A DNA stretch of 64,000 bases from Adiantum capillus-veneris (GCA_014529385.2 CM043962.1:130024574-130088573), one strand, 5' to 3'; shown: positions 36,764 through 48,537, counted from the first letter of the stretch. A program made the numbers and translations. The notes: generated from the sequence alone by a model not told the origin.

Positions 36764-39124
36764 TTATCTGTTTGATTCTCCAATTAGGCATGTTGATAGG
36801 AGTCTTTGATGTTGTTGTAGGCCTTTTTTCACTGTCGTCATTTGGCTTTTGACTAGGAGCATTGAAAGACATAGGAATCCAAATCTCTTTATGACCTTTT
36901 TATCTCCTTTCTTGAATTTGCTTCGCTCTAAGTCTTGTTGAGTTCTTGAGATCTTCATGCAGGTCTATTGTAGTTGTAGTTGGCTTCTGGTTGACTAGTA
37001 GACAAATCTTTGTATAATTTGTGTAGAATCCTTGTCCAATAGGAACATTCTTTGAGATCCATCTTTGTTCTATACCCTCTTGAAAGTTGTGGTAGACTTT
37101 GGCATCTTTCGATGTTGTTGTGTAGTATACCTGCTGATTAGGTATCCTAGGATATTGTTGAGGTTGACACCTTGTGGGCCTTCTTTCTTGGGAGGGACTT
37201 GACATTAGTGTCTATTACCTCTGTAGTACTCTTGTTCCTTTAAGCTCCATTGTGATGCTATCTATCCCATGTGTTTGTCTTTCTATGTTGATTTCTCATC
37301 CTTAATCCAAATCGGATCATTGACTTTGACTAAACTACTAAAAAAAAAAACACTTGATTGACTTTCCTTTGCTTTCTTGAGTACCTTGGCTGAAATATCT
37401 TTGCTTTTTTGGGTGTCTCCTTAGGTTCAGTTGGGCCAGCAATTGACTTGAAGTTTTGAAAGCCTAACTTTCTTGAAGAAGCTAATCCATGAGGGTTGTT
37501 TGATGTAGAGGCTTATGCCGTTATACCTTCTTTGCTAATCAATGGAAGGTCCACTTTGGCTTTACCTTTGTCTGCAAGATTTGTCCTTGATTCTTGTGAC
37601 TTCTGCAACTCAAAATCTTGCATTAATGGTATCTGTAACTGTTGCTTGCTACCACTTGGAAAAAAAAGTAATAGCATTATGTATTCTTTGGATGATTTGT
37701 TCTGGTCTACCCATTGATGTCGAAGGATGACATCTACAAGCATTTCCTTTGAAGGCTTTACTTGAAACTTTATCTGAAACTTTATCAGCTCTTCATGATG
37801 TTGGATGGTAAGAGTAGGAACCATTTCCTTTGAAGGCTTTACCTGAAACTTTATCAGCTCTTCATGATGTTGGATGCTAAGAGTAGCAACCATTTCTTCA
37901 TGACTTGTAACCTTGTGATTTCTCTATTATCTGGCTTGCTCTGAGTAATCTCTATAATGCTCTAGATGTTGTCTGCAACCATATTGCACTATTCTTCTTT
38001 ATCCAGTAGAGCATTTCATTTGAAACTTGCTCCATTTACACTACTGAGGACTATAGCTATTCTTGTTGTTGATTCTATTGAAGATCTCTATCCTTATTTT
38101 TCCATGGTCTCATCTTGATCTAACTGTGTCTCTATGGAGGGTGGCTTGAGACTTTGATTTTCAATCTGATTTTCATCAGCTGATTTAGCTGACAATGTCT
38201 CAATCTATGGATTTCCTATTTCCTCTTGGTTGTCTGCAACCTCGATCTTCTTTTTTTCAGGCTTTGATGGTATTTTTTTCTCTTTTTGATATGCACTTGT
38301 TGTCGCTTCATTTGCTTCAAGCTCTACTAAAGTTTTGTTTGATGAAGATGAATCATCTTCAGTAAGATCTACTTTGATATCAGTCTCCATTTTAGCTGTT
38401 CTTGAGGACTTTGTGATGTCATATGAGGGTGGCCAAACTTGGTCTTCATTCTTTGTTGTCTCTGAAGACTGCATCTTGTTTGCAATTTTGTATCTCTTAA
38501 ACATTCTGAGATAGTGGCTTTCCCAATATGAGGCCATCAGGTACTTCCTTTACTGTGATCACATGGAATTGGGCTATAATGTTTTGTAAACTTACTTCGA
38601 TGGTGGTGGAGATGATTCCCCAACATTCTGCTCGTTTGTTTCTAATATGCTCACAAATTCACCAGCATCTTCCAGTTGTGGTTGGCCACATTTTTTCCAA
38701 GTGAAAAAAGACATGAGGTTCTTGTCTAGCTGAAAATCTAGCTTTACTTTACTTGAGAGTTTTTCTTCATTCTCACCTACCAATTGCACTTGATTGTCTC
38801 ACGATTCGTGTTTGAATTGACTGATTTTGCTATGAAAGTGTCCTTGGATTGAACTTTATTTTCAACTTCTTTGCTTTGACCACCTTCTTTAATCAAGGTT
38901 GACTCCATTGGCTGTAATATTGCACTTTTTGTTTGCAATTGATGAGTATTATCTGCCTGCATCTGAGTAACCTTTGATCTTAGAAGATCCACTATACTTT
39001 TTGGCCAAATCTGTCTCTTTGAAGGAGATTCTGGTGGTGGCCTTTGTGTAGCCTTTTGGACTTTAGCTTTCATTGATTTTGACTTTTCTGTTACATGTTC
39101 TAGATTCTTGATTCTTTGCATCAT
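36764..39124 (-). pseudogene. Charged, repeat-containing coding remnant of element E
   Basis: A chain of open minus-strand frames in different phases: 39124-38777, 38789-38592, 38537-38205, 37893-37513, 37205-36900 and 36958-36764. They are rich in Lys, Glu, Ser and Gln (for example LTEDDSSSSNKTLVELEANE) and look disordered or coiled-coil. In 37893-37513 the phrase HHEELIKF plus VKPSKEM occurs twice, from an imperfect tandem duplication at about 37741-37885. The leftmost frames contain YYTTTSKDAKVYHNF and EQRWISKNVPIGQGFYTNY. I recognise no domain. Overlaps and frame changes suggest one long decayed polyprotein continuing from 41021. Confidence 0.5.
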
Positions 39125-39422
39125 CTTTAGATAGTCTTTGCCTTCAGTCGAGCCATCTGTATGAGTCTGTACAAGGTTATGAACCTGTTGATAATCATTG
39201 CCATTTGCATCTAGATATTCATATGTGAGCTTGGTGACATGTAACTATTGGAACACTATTGGATTTGTCAGCTTTTGGCTCTAGCTTGAGGAGATCAGCT
39301 AAAACTTTTATCGTTGATGATCTTCATAGAGGCATTTATCTGTGGACTCTCATAGAATCTAGGTTAATTGGAAACTTCCAACAACCTATGGTCTTTCAAT
39401 GTTTTTTTTTTTTTAAAGGAGT

Positions 39423-40193
39423 CTATTGGCTAGAGGCTTTAGGGATTCTCACTGATATTGTGGTTCCTAGTACAAGAGCTGAGCTTGATGGATTTGTAGC
39501 TCCCCCCTTCCTAGGGTGATCACTATAGCCTACTTCATTATGAGAGTTCAAATCTGTTTGGCTCTCGTTTAGTACATTTTGAGATTGTGAAGGCACACTT
39601 TGGGTAGCATTTTTTATGTTTGGCATCTGTAAACCTTTTGCATAGTTTCCTATGTATCTCCGTGAAACATGACAAATTATTCCCCAAGTCAAGTTGTAGA
39701 TAGCATTATCTTTTCCTTGATATTGTCTATCCTGTGTGTCTCCTATGATATGAGCTTCTATGGGTCCTAGACCCAGGTCATGATAGATCTTAGACTCTCA
39801 TCTATATCTATGACTATTCTAGTCAAAGTATATGCTTGTTTGGTTACAGATTCAAAGCTTGATTTTTTATGGAGGAGAGTTTGGCTTTGAACAAATTTCT
39901 GGATTCACTCGAGTAATATCCTTCAACTCTAGAGAGGATGGGTTATGATAGTTTCTATCCTCTGAAATGAGCCATCCTTTCTGATCTATCACTGTACACA
40001 CTTCTATGAGCTGGTATGTGGACCGTTCAAACACTGGTTGATCCTTTTTGTACAGTTTTCCTTTTTGGTCTACATAGTGTGCATATGAATTATGTGTACC
40101 ATACAATGCTGTCAGCATTCTGTTCCATGTGTCCCTTAGAATCGTGAATGATTGCACACTTGTGGTAGTGTATCCAAAACCATTTGCAAACAT
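39423..40193 (-). pseudogene. Second copy of an unrecognised domain in element E
   Basis: Two frames (40193-39867 and 39692-39423) are linked by a broken stretch. The order of features repeats that of the ORF at 41021-40488: a GKLYKKDQPVFER-like opening, LELKDITRVNPEICSKP, and then PIEAHIIGDTQDRQYQGKDN followed by AIYNL. The matching words in the other copy are EVQKVNPSVYPKIC and PIEANLIGEQSQRRYKGQDG followed by AVYSF. The domain was thus duplicated within the element; this copy has stops and lacks the knuckle. Confidence 0.55.
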
Positions 40194-40487
40194 AATAGTC
40201 TTTGCAACATTTGGTGATATTTGGACATCTTGACCAAATTCATGTAGGAGTTTGTTGTTTAAAGAATCAATTTTAAGCTTTTCAGGTGCGTGTGCATCTT
40301 TATGCTGATTTTAGGTGCCTATGCATCTTTATGCTGATTTTAAACTTGTAGTGCTTTTACTGATGCTTATAACAGTAATGAAAAATCATCTGATTACATT
40401 AAAAGTGATGAATTAGATGTACTTACATCAATATTTGCATTTCCAATTTTCTATGTACCTTGTTTGGCAGTTGATGTGTCCATGTTG

Positions 40488-41021
40488 CTAAATTCTTGGA
40501 CAATCTTCAGAAAAATGTCCACCTTTTTGTCCACAATCTGAGCAATACACCATGATTGGTGGTATTTCAGCTAGTTCTGTCATGTCAAGCTCTTGCAAAG
40601 GAGCTTCTCTTTTTATGCTTGCCAAGTCGTTGTCGGCATCTTCTTTCAGAACACTAAGCATAAAGCTGTAGACTGCTCCATCTTGACCTTTGTACCGTCT
40701 TTGGCTTTGTTCTCCAATTAGATTAGCTTCAATTGGCTGATCTGTTGGATCTTTCATTTTTGGTTCTCTACTATAGATCTGATCACTATAATCTATGTAC
40801 AATGGCCCTAATTGTACATGCACCAAATGTATGTTTTGCTGGCTTGTGCAGATTTTTGGATAAACACTTGGGTTAACTTTCTGAACTTCTATCTGCACTT
40901 CATCTTTGAGCTTGCAATACCTGGCTCCATTGAAGTTTGTGAACATCTTGGAGTTCTTTGAATCTTGCTTCACTCTGATCAATAGGATCTTGGCTCCTGT
41001 TCTGATTTTGCTGCTCATCAA
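40488..41021 (-). CDS. Element E ORF, unrecognised domain plus zinc knuckle
   Basis: A 177-codon open frame. The N-terminal part contains KILLIRVKQDSKNSKMF and IHLVHVQLGPLYIDYSD; then PIEANLIGEQSQRRYKGQDG; the last 20 residues hold CSDCGQKGGHFSEDC, a CX2CX5HX4C knuckle with one residue more than the retroviral norm. Coding sequence is readable upstream of the first Met (for example YGYNGDKLLYADIG), so the true start lies further right and this is the open core of a longer protein. A knuckle at the end suggests a gag-like nucleic-acid binder, but the capsid fold is not recognisable. A viral movement-protein origin was considered and is not supported by any motif I can see. Confidence 0.55.
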   Translation of the reverse strand: MMSSKIRTGAKILLIRVKQDSKNSKMFTNFNGARYCKLKDEVQIEVQKVNPSVYPKICTSQQNIHLVHVQLGPLYIDYSDQIYSREPKMKDPTDQPIEANLIGEQSQRRYKGQDGAVYSFMLSVLKEDADNDLASIKREAPLQELDMTELAEIPPIMVYCSDCGQKGGHFSEDCPRI

Positions 41022-41286
41022 GTATCTATGGTTTCCTATATCTGCATATAAGAGTTTATCTCCATTGTAGCCATATAGCTATAAAGTCTGCTATGCTGCA
41101 CTTGTACCTATGTTGCCACTGCTACTAGCTTATTCTTCTATACTTGAATCCTCGGCTCGACTTGAATCCATGGTCTGCTAGCAGATTTTGATGTTGATTA
41201 GCAAAATTTCTCTTGCTCGGGTTTGATAAAACTACTTGTGTCAAAGCAATTTTGCAGTTGACTCCTCTTAGACTCACTAGAGTTGA

Positions 41287-41472
41287 TTAACGATAGCTTG
41301 AAGGCATCATAATTGATTGCAATCTTTTGAAACAATGAAAACATGGGCTCTGGATAGCATTATCTACAATCCACTGTGATTTGTGCCCTTGTTCGTCCAG
41401 CTGGAAGCTAATTTGCAGTGCAATTACTTGCACTTGCCAATTTCTAGAGTGCATGATCACTTCTAGCTTCAT
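41287..41472 (-). CDS. Short ORF at the start of E's coding region
   Basis: 61 codons starting MKLEVIMHSRNWQVQV and containing FQLDEQGHKSQWIVDNA. It reads like real protein rather than noise and precedes the larger ORF on the same strand, but matches no family I know. It could be the start of the same polyprotein. Confidence 0.35.
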   Translation of the reverse strand: MKLEVIMHSRNWQVQVIALQISFQLDEQGHKSQWIVDNAIQSPCFHCFKRLQSIMMPSSYR

Positions 41473-41499
41473 GGCGTTCTTTCTCTGAACTGTGGGAAC

Positions 41500-42550
41500 A
41501 TGTCCAAAATTGGGCTAAAATTGTGATGTTCTTGGCCAAAAAGATTAAGCCTAGCTCCCAAGGATTTCCCAAAATCTAGCTCAAAATTCTAAGCTCCGAT
41601 GATCTTACAACTCTTATTTGTCGATTTTTTGATTGATTTTGACAACTTTTGAAATTTCTTATGCTGCTCATGGCTTTGAGTTGGTTTCTTTTCTCGCTTT
41701 TTTTGGCTGTTTTACGTTGTTTCTAGCTTTTTCGTTATTTGCTCGGTTTTTTCTTGGCTTCTCTTCTCAACTTTTGCTCGCTTTGCGGTGTGTGAATTCT
41801 TTTTAGCGGTGTGTTCTTTTTTGGCTTTTTTGCCCCTTTCAATGACTCTCCTTTTATTTAGATTATTTTTTGTAAATTTTTGAGTTTTTTTTGTGATTTT
41901 TAAGAAAGTTTTTTTGTGAATTTTATAAATTTTTTAATATTTACAAAATGTTTTAAATGTTTTATGAATGTTTTTTATTTATTGCCATTTTTTTAATCAA
42001 TCTATGATTTTTTATAGATTTTTTGAGCCTTTAGGAATTTTCTACAATTTTTGTGATTTATTTGTGTAATTTTATTTTTTAGGAGTTTTCAGTAAGGTTT
42101 ATTTTATTTTTTCTAAATTCTTGATGAGTTTTTAATTTTTTTAATAATTTGTTAAACCTTTTAATTGAGTTTGAATGGAATGTTGGCTTTTTTATTATTT
42201 TTGAGATTTGTAATGGTTTTTGTGATTTTTTAAAGTTAAATTATTTATTTAAATTGATTAAAAAAGAAAAGAAAAAATTTGACTTACCTGGTTTTGGCAG
42301 CGTGCTGGTCGCGAGGAATTTGCAGCGCTGATGCCGGGTGTGTGTGGCGAGCAGGAGCAGAAGAGAGGTGGAGAGCGCGTGGACAAGTGCAGTCTGTTAG
42401 AGTTGACTATGGGGACAGAGAGGGAGGGTGTACGACCACGAGCAACAAACAAGAGAGAGAGTATATGAGAGAGAGAGAGAGAGAAAGAAGAAGACAAAGA
42501 TTATTTTAACGCCTTACGAAACTATCCCACAAGACATTAAAGATCTAACT

Positions 42551-42643
<93 letters not shown>

Positions 42644-44519
42644 AGAAGAGAGAGAGCGGGAGGGCGTGTGTGTGTGTGGGGGGGGGGGGGTGGTTCATGC
42701 ACCATGAAGAGAGAGAGAGAGCGGTGGCAGTAGTCAGAGGAAGAAGAAGAAGAAGATTATTTTACGTCGTACGAAACTATCCCAAGAGACCTTAAAGATC
42801 TATCTGACTAGGAGAGTTGAGAGAGAGACAAGATACAAGTGGAAGAGCGTTGATCATGTGCCGAAAGGCATGGCTCAAAAAAAGATAGGTTCGTTTTATA
42901 CAAAGCCGCTCGAATTTTGACCGTCGAGTCCGCACAACCGTCGAGATTTTCCGGAACGTGCACCCAAACTTGAGATCAACCACTGGTGCTTGTCGAAGCA
43001 AAGTTTTCAAATTTTAATTTTCTTAAAGCTCGAATAAGTTAAATTTAGTCCAAAAATTAGCTAAAAACGTTAAAAATCACCCAAAATTCAAAAACCTTGA
43101 CTAATAAAACCGGGTAAAAAATGAAAATTTCTAGAAATCTAAAAGATCATCGGCAATCACAATGGGACACTTTTGACAAGGATAAGCCACCAAAAACAAC
43201 AGTTTTTAATGAAAGTGCGATTTACGACAAAATCAACAACTCGACTCCCGAAAATAGCGAAACACTCAAAACTTGACCAAAAAGGGCACAAATGCGCTCA
43301 AAATGATGCAACAAATATGCACACAAAACAACTCATCAAGATCACATGATATCATTTTTTTACGACATTAAACCAAAATTAATGCAAAAATTATCCGAGA
43401 TAACCCGATTTTTTTTTAAAAAATTCCACACATAGTAGATTAGTGCAACCAAATCAAATCACAATTAGCACATCAATTCAATTACCAAATAATTTCACCA
43501 ATAAAAATAGAAACTAAGCAATTAAACCGACAAAATTAGGTCAAAAATTGATGCATTTGGAGTGTGTAAATCTTTGTTTTGAGTTCAAACAATGCAGCAA
43601 GTATCTATTACACACATCGAATATGCAATCAAACATTGAATTAATCATGTACATTAATCACTTTTTAGGCACCCACACACACACTAATAATTGACAGTTT
43701 TTACCAATTTTTAGGTGCGCACACAAAAGGGTTAATCTTGCCAAAACTTCAATTTGAATTCATAAATCTCTAATTGGTCATGACCACAACATAAATCAAT
43801 TATCAGAATTGAAAAATCATTAAGCACACATTGATTTTTAGGTGCACAAGCAAGGGCAAAATAGTGCACCCACCTAAAATTAGGCATACACACACTCAAT
43901 TAGAATGCACACATACTTGATTTTAGTGCGTACACACTTACAATTGATCATTTAAGCATGTAATTAGATCAATCAGGCACACAATTAGCAATGTACATTC
44001 ATCAATTAGCAATTGAACTTGTCAATTCCATATGCCTTCAAATCTAAAAGAATTTGGCATTAGGACGCCATGAAAATGAACATAATCAAAGCATAACATA
44101 GCACGACATGGCATTGTAACATAGCATATTATAGCATAGACATGGTGTTAATTATCATAACATAACATAGCATTGACATGGCATCTCTATGTATGTTTAG
44201 ATTCTAGGGACATTGAGAATACACCTTGTTTATATTTCCAATCAAGATCAATTGAACGGTTGAAAGTTCCAACCCTTAGTAGAAAATTAGTGTGTAAGTT
44301 AGCAAAAATTAGTGAAAACAGCAAGGGGTTTGTGTGAAATTGAAGTGTGTAGACACACAATTGGCAAGATACGGTGACAAATAGGAAACAATGAACATAT
44401 TGCTTCATGCACACACATCCAAAATCCATAGAACCATAAACACACAAGTGAAATTAGTAGTGAAACTAGTGAGGAAACACATCCGATTATGCCAGAATTA
44501 CACTATCGTAGGCCATCGT
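41500..44519. other. Leader of element E: skewed and low-complexity
   Basis: No gene. About 41620-42260 is strongly T-rich on the plus strand; 42300-42420 is GC-rich; 42458-42485, 42555-42638 and 42707-42722 are (GA)n runs, with a G(n) run at 42679-42690; 43000-43560 is A-rich. At 44085-44180 ACATAGCAT/CATAACATA words repeat. Two copies of a GATTATTTTA(A/C)G...ACGAAACTATCCCA block lie at about 42500 and 42756, so the GA tracts sit inside a local duplication of about 255 bp. Confidence 0.6.
42555..42638. repeat. (GA)n microsatellite
   Basis: About 42 dinucleotides in the leader of element E. Confidence 0.95.
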
Positions 44520-44536
44520 CCCCTAATATGATGCCA
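44520..44536 (-). promoter_or_regulatory. Primer-binding-site-like sequence of element E
   Basis: The minus strand reads TGGCATCATATTAGGGG, two bases after the LTR end CCCCCAACA. The first eight bases match the initiator-Met site TGGTATCA with one change, and then similarity ends. Position supports the role, sequence only partly. Confidence 0.5.
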
Positions 44537-44538
44537 AA

Positions 44539-45403
44539 TGTTGGGGGTACCATCGTAGCATAGCTCCAATGACCAGCAAAATTATCAATCTGGAGAGATG
44601 AGATACCCGGCTAGAGCATGGAAACACTCACACGATTGATGAGATAATCATGGCAACATGAATGGTGACTCTATGAGGTGAGCTTCTTGGACTATGGAGG
44701 AGCTAAGCCACAATGATTGGCAATCTCCACATCCACTTCCCTTCACATCCAATCAATCCAATTACACACTAACGATTGCAAGACGTACACAACACTAATC
44801 ATATTATGCAACACACTAATCACAAGCACACACACACATAGATCTATTGAGAACCACACTCCAATCAAACCTACATGCAAACACAAGAAAAAGAGGACAA
44901 TCACACAAGATTAGAGAGAGATTAACCACTAATTAGTTAAGATCTAGCTACTCAAAGCACCATTAGCAATCACAAGAAGTATGAGAGAGACATAGTAAAA
45001 GAGAATTAAGCATTGATTAGTGTTAATCAAGTCACATGAGTAAGGAGAAGCTCAAGGACTCCATAGCCACATACCTTAAGAGCTCTCACCAAAGAGTGGT
45101 CTCAACAAATGAGCTTGAGAACCCTAATTTCTTTTACACATTGCCTTATTTACCTAGGATAAAATATGCAATGTCTGGGCATCCAAGGCCTTTAGGGCTT
45201 CACCACTTACTGAATTTGTAACCTAGACACACTGATCGACCCTTTACAGGTTGGAACTCCCATTGAGCCCATAGCACATTAAAAATATAACAATGGCTTG
45301 AAATAAATTGGGAATTTACAATACATGACCATTCTGGAAAATGTAAAAAATGTGTAATCCTAATCTTCACTGCTTCTTTGTATTCATCCTCGATATGGAT
45401 TTA
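44539..45403 (-). repeat. Element E 5' LTR, part left of the nested Copia
   Basis: It begins TGTTGGGGGTACC on the plus strand and is continued at 50880-50930 after the Copia insertion, for a total of about 916 bp. The insertion lies next to the LTR's TATA-like CGTATAAAT. Confidence 0.75.
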
Positions 45404-46182
45404 TGTTAGGAAATAAGACGTAGCTAAATAGATAATTGAGTAGATTACTTAATGGAGAGAGACAGATTTATATACACGAGATTATAGAGTAGAGAGAGAG
45501 AGAGAGTACACACGATATACGTGGTTCACCCAATGTGGGCTACGTCCACAGGAAAGCAGCCACTCAATGGCTTTAGTACTTCAAAACAAGAAGTAGTTTA
45601 CAAAGGGATTATACCCTTAATGGAGCTCCCGCCTTGCTTCACTCTCACCACCTCACACTCACCTTGTTGCATCAACTTCACACTATGAAATGTGTGTAGA
45701 AATGGCCTCCTTTTATAGGCCAAAAGGGCTACCCTCTCTTATGAGAGACAGTCATGTGTAGCCGCTCTTGTGCGAATAAGTCCAAATCGGACCCTCCAAT
45801 CCGCCCATGTGTGGCCGCCCTTGAGAAGACAAGTCCACTTTTGAATTCGGCCACCGGCCATTGAATTTGGCCACCGGCCACCGGCCATTGACTTCCGACC
45901 ACCGGCCATTGACTACCGGCCACCGGCCAACCGACTGGTTGTTTTCCGACCACTTTCCGGCCGTCGTCCGGCCATAATATTCCGGCAAAAAAGAATATTC
46001 CGACCTCTTTTCGGCCGCTGTCCGGCCTTTAAAGTTGCCCTTGATTCTTGTCCGTGAAAATTTTGGTTTCCGGTGAGTGATTTTCCTTCACGTACGATGG
46101 CTTCTCCTCATAATGGGGGCCTTACAAATGTGCACTTTTACCACAGAAAATTACAAGGGTAAATCAGGCTCCACACTTAACA
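45404..46182 (-). repeat. 3' LTR of element C
   Basis: 779 bp. It contains only a short GA run (about 45489-45508) and a minisatellite of CCGGCCATTGA-type words at about 45845-45935. Close to the other LTR except for these tracts and one replaced segment near 45986-46030. Confidence 0.96.
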
Positions 46183-46199
46183 ATCTCCCACTTGGAGAC
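46183..46199 (-). promoter_or_regulatory. Polypurine tract region of element C
   Basis: The minus strand reads GTCTCCAAGTGGGAGAT up to the start of the 3' LTR. AAGTGGGAGA is a common Copia polypurine tract. Confidence 0.8.
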
Positions 46200-46242
46200 T
46201 GATCTCCAAACCAAACCTGTGACTGCGTTCCATTCTGGCTTC

Positions 46243-48537
46243 TTATCCTTGAATGCCGATTGAAGATGAGCAAAAGCTCAACTTCTCCTTGTTGACCACC
46301 TTTGTAAACATGTCTGCAGGATTTTCACTTGTATGCACCTTTCCTAGCTTTAGTTGTCCCTCTTCCAAAAGAGTGCGTATGAAGTGATATCTCACCTCAA
46401 TGTGCTTTGTCCTTGAATGAAAGGCTGAGTTCTTCGCAAGATGGATAGCGCTTTGGCTATCACTGTACAAGACACAATTGTCTTGTTTGAATCCAAGCTC
46501 TTTTAAGAATCTGTGAAGCCACAGAATTTCTTTGCTTGCCTCCGTCATTGCTACATACTCTGCTTCCGTGGTAGAAAGTGAAACCACTTTCTGCAGCTTT
46601 GAAGCCCAGCTTACTGCTGTGTCTCCAACCGTGAACACATAGCCAGTAGTGCTCCTTTGAGTATCTTTGTCACCTGCCATATATGCATTAGCATACCCTT
46701 CTAGAAAAATATCAGTTCCTCCAAAATACAAAGCATTTGTTGTTGTCCCTTTTAGATACCTAAGTATCCACTTCACAGCTTGCCAATGCTCTTTACCTGG
46801 GTTGTCCATGAACCTACTCACAGCTCCCACTGCATGTGCAATGTCTGGCCTTGTCCAGACCATAGCATACATTAGAGAACCTACCGCTGCAGCATATGGA
46901 ACTTTAGACATATAGGCTATCTCCTCTTGTGTCTTTGGACACATATCCTTCGTTAGTTTAAAATGACCAGCCAAAGGTGTAGAAACTGGTTTTGCATTTT
47001 GCATTGCAAACCTTTCTAGTACCTTCTTAATGTAATCTTCTTGAGATAGCTTTATTGTCTTCTTCGTCCTGTCCCTTGATATTTTCATACCAAGTATCCT
47101 CTTTGCAGCACCTAAATCTTTCATTGAAAAAGATTTGGACAGCTCCTCTTTTAGGTTTTTGATGTCCTGCATGTTAGCAATTGCAATCAACATGTCATCA
47201 ACATACAACATTAGGATGATGAATTTCCCATCTCCCAAATTCTCTGTGTAGACGCAGTGATCCGAGTTGCATCTTGTGAATCCATGATCCAACATCCATC
47301 GATCAAACTTCAAGTACCATTGTCTTGATGCTTGCTTTAAACCATACAAGCTCTTCTTTAATCTGCAAACCATTTTCTCCTTACCTTTTACTTCATACCC
47401 CTTTGGTTGAAGCATGTAGATTTCCTCCTCTAAGTCACCGTGAGGGAATGCCGTATTTACATCCATTTGCTCGAGATTTAGATCATGAGCAGCCACACGG
47501 CTTAAGACAAGCCTAATTGAGTTCATTTTTACAACAGGAGAAAATATTTCATTGAAGTCGATACCTTTCTTTTGAGAAAAACCTTTTACCACAAGCCTAG
47601 ACTTGTACCTTTTCTTCCCACCTTCTTCTTCCTTTAGCTTGTACACCCATTTGTTTTGAAGTGCCCGCTTACCTTTAGGCAACTCAACCAACTCCCATGT
47701 TTGGTTGCGATGTAGTGAGTCCATCTCCACTTGCATGCTCTTCTTCCATTCTTCTTTGGATTCATGTTGCATAGCTTCTTCATATGATTCCGGCTCTCTA
47801 GAATCTGAGATCAAGAGATGGTTGAAGGAAGGAACAAACCTTTCTGGAGGTCTACTTGCTCTTGTAGATCTTCGGGGAATAGGTTGAGGAACCTCATTTG
47901 GTTGACGTTGTTGCACATTGTCACCATTTGCAGTCCTTGAGTCTTCACCGTCCTCAAGCTCCATGTACTCATCACCTGTTTCTTTTGTTTGTTTTCTTTC
48001 CAAGTAATCTTTGTACATATTTTGTTCGTTAAAAATTACATCCCTACTCCTTAAGATTTTACCATCTTCAGGATTCCATAGGCGATACCCAAAGTCTCCT
48101 TCTCCACAGCCAATGAAGAAACACTTTTTGGACTTTGCATCTAACTTTGATCTTAGGCTTCTATCTATGTGCATGAAAGCCTCACACCCAAACACTTTGA
48201 GAAATGCATAATTCACCGGTTTACCTGTCCATGCCTCTTCTGGAACTCCCCCATCCAATGCTGTTGAGGGTGACCGATTGATTAAGTACGCAGACGTACT
48301 TACAGCTTCCGCCCAAAGCTCAAGCGGTAGGCCTGCATGTAGCCACATGCTTCGTGCTCGTTCCATGATTGTCCTGTTCATCCTTTCCGAAATCCCATTT
48401 TGTTGAGGTTTCCTTGGGGTTGTGCTTTGCCTCCGAATGCCATTGCTAGCACAAAAGCTTTCAAAAGCTTGGCTGCAATATTCGCCTCCATTGTCGAAGC
48501 TGAGGCATTTAACTTTGGTACCTGTTTCATTCTCCAC
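46243..48537 (-). CDS. Element C pol ORF 2: integrase end, RT and RNase H
   Basis: 764 open codons. The N-terminus is the second half of integrase: CLSFDNGGEY carries the second catalytic Asp, and STPRKPQQNGISERMNRT the Glu. Reverse transcriptase follows from about residue 270 (NKWVYKLKEE, MDVNTAFPHGDLEEEIYM, LYGLKQASRQWYLKFD) with the catalytic YVDDML near residue 450. RNase H lies from about 630: GYANAYMAGDKDTQRSTTGY, STTEAEYVAMTEASKE, LYSDSQSAIHLAKN, and HIEVRYHFIR. It overlaps ORF 1 by 160 bp in another frame. The first integrase Asp is missing (see ORF 1). RT and RNase H look intact. Confidence 0.95.
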   Translation of the reverse strand: MENETGTKVKCLSFDNGGEYCSQAFESFCASNGIRRQSTTPRKPQQNGISERMNRTIMERARSMWLHAGLPLELWAEAVSTSAYLINRSPSTALDGGVPEEAWTGKPVNYAFLKVFGCEAFMHIDRSLRSKLDAKSKKCFFIGCGEGDFGYRLWNPEDGKILRSRDVIFNEQNMYKDYLERKQTKETGDEYMELEDGEDSRTANGDNVQQRQPNEVPQPIPRRSTRASRPPERFVPSFNHLLISDSREPESYEEAMQHESKEEWKKSMQVEMDSLHRNQTWELVELPKGKRALQNKWVYKLKEEEGGKKRYKSRLVVKGFSQKKGIDFNEIFSPVVKMNSIRLVLSRVAAHDLNLEQMDVNTAFPHGDLEEEIYMLQPKGYEVKGKEKMVCRLKKSLYGLKQASRQWYLKFDRWMLDHGFTRCNSDHCVYTENLGDGKFIILMLYVDDMLIAIANMQDIKNLKEELSKSFSMKDLGAAKRILGMKISRDRTKKTIKLSQEDYIKKVLERFAMQNAKPVSTPLAGHFKLTKDMCPKTQEEIAYMSKVPYAAAVGSLMYAMVWTRPDIAHAVGAVSRFMDNPGKEHWQAVKWILRYLKGTTTNALYFGGTDIFLEGYANAYMAGDKDTQRSTTGYVFTVGDTAVSWASKLQKVVSLSTTEAEYVAMTEASKEILWLHRFLKELGFKQDNCVLYSDSQSAIHLAKNSAFHSRTKHIEVRYHFIRTLLEEGQLKLGKVHTSENPADMFTKVVNKEKLSFCSSSIGIQG

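Noticed and set aside
40488-41021. Endogenous pararetrovirus movement or coat protein
   Set aside because: A knuckle at the C-terminus and the phrase IHLVHVQLG suggested it, but no conserved movement-protein, protease or RT motif supports a caulimovirid, and the flanking LTRs point to a retrotransposon.
45729-45988. Two overlapping ORFs rich in Trp-Pro-Val-Ala-Gly
   Set aside because: They are translations of the GGCCA minisatellite in the Copia LTR and recur in the other LTR at 50436-50630.
46667-46915. Plus-strand ORFs within the Copia pol region
   Set aside because: They are shadows of the minus-strand RT and RNase H frame.
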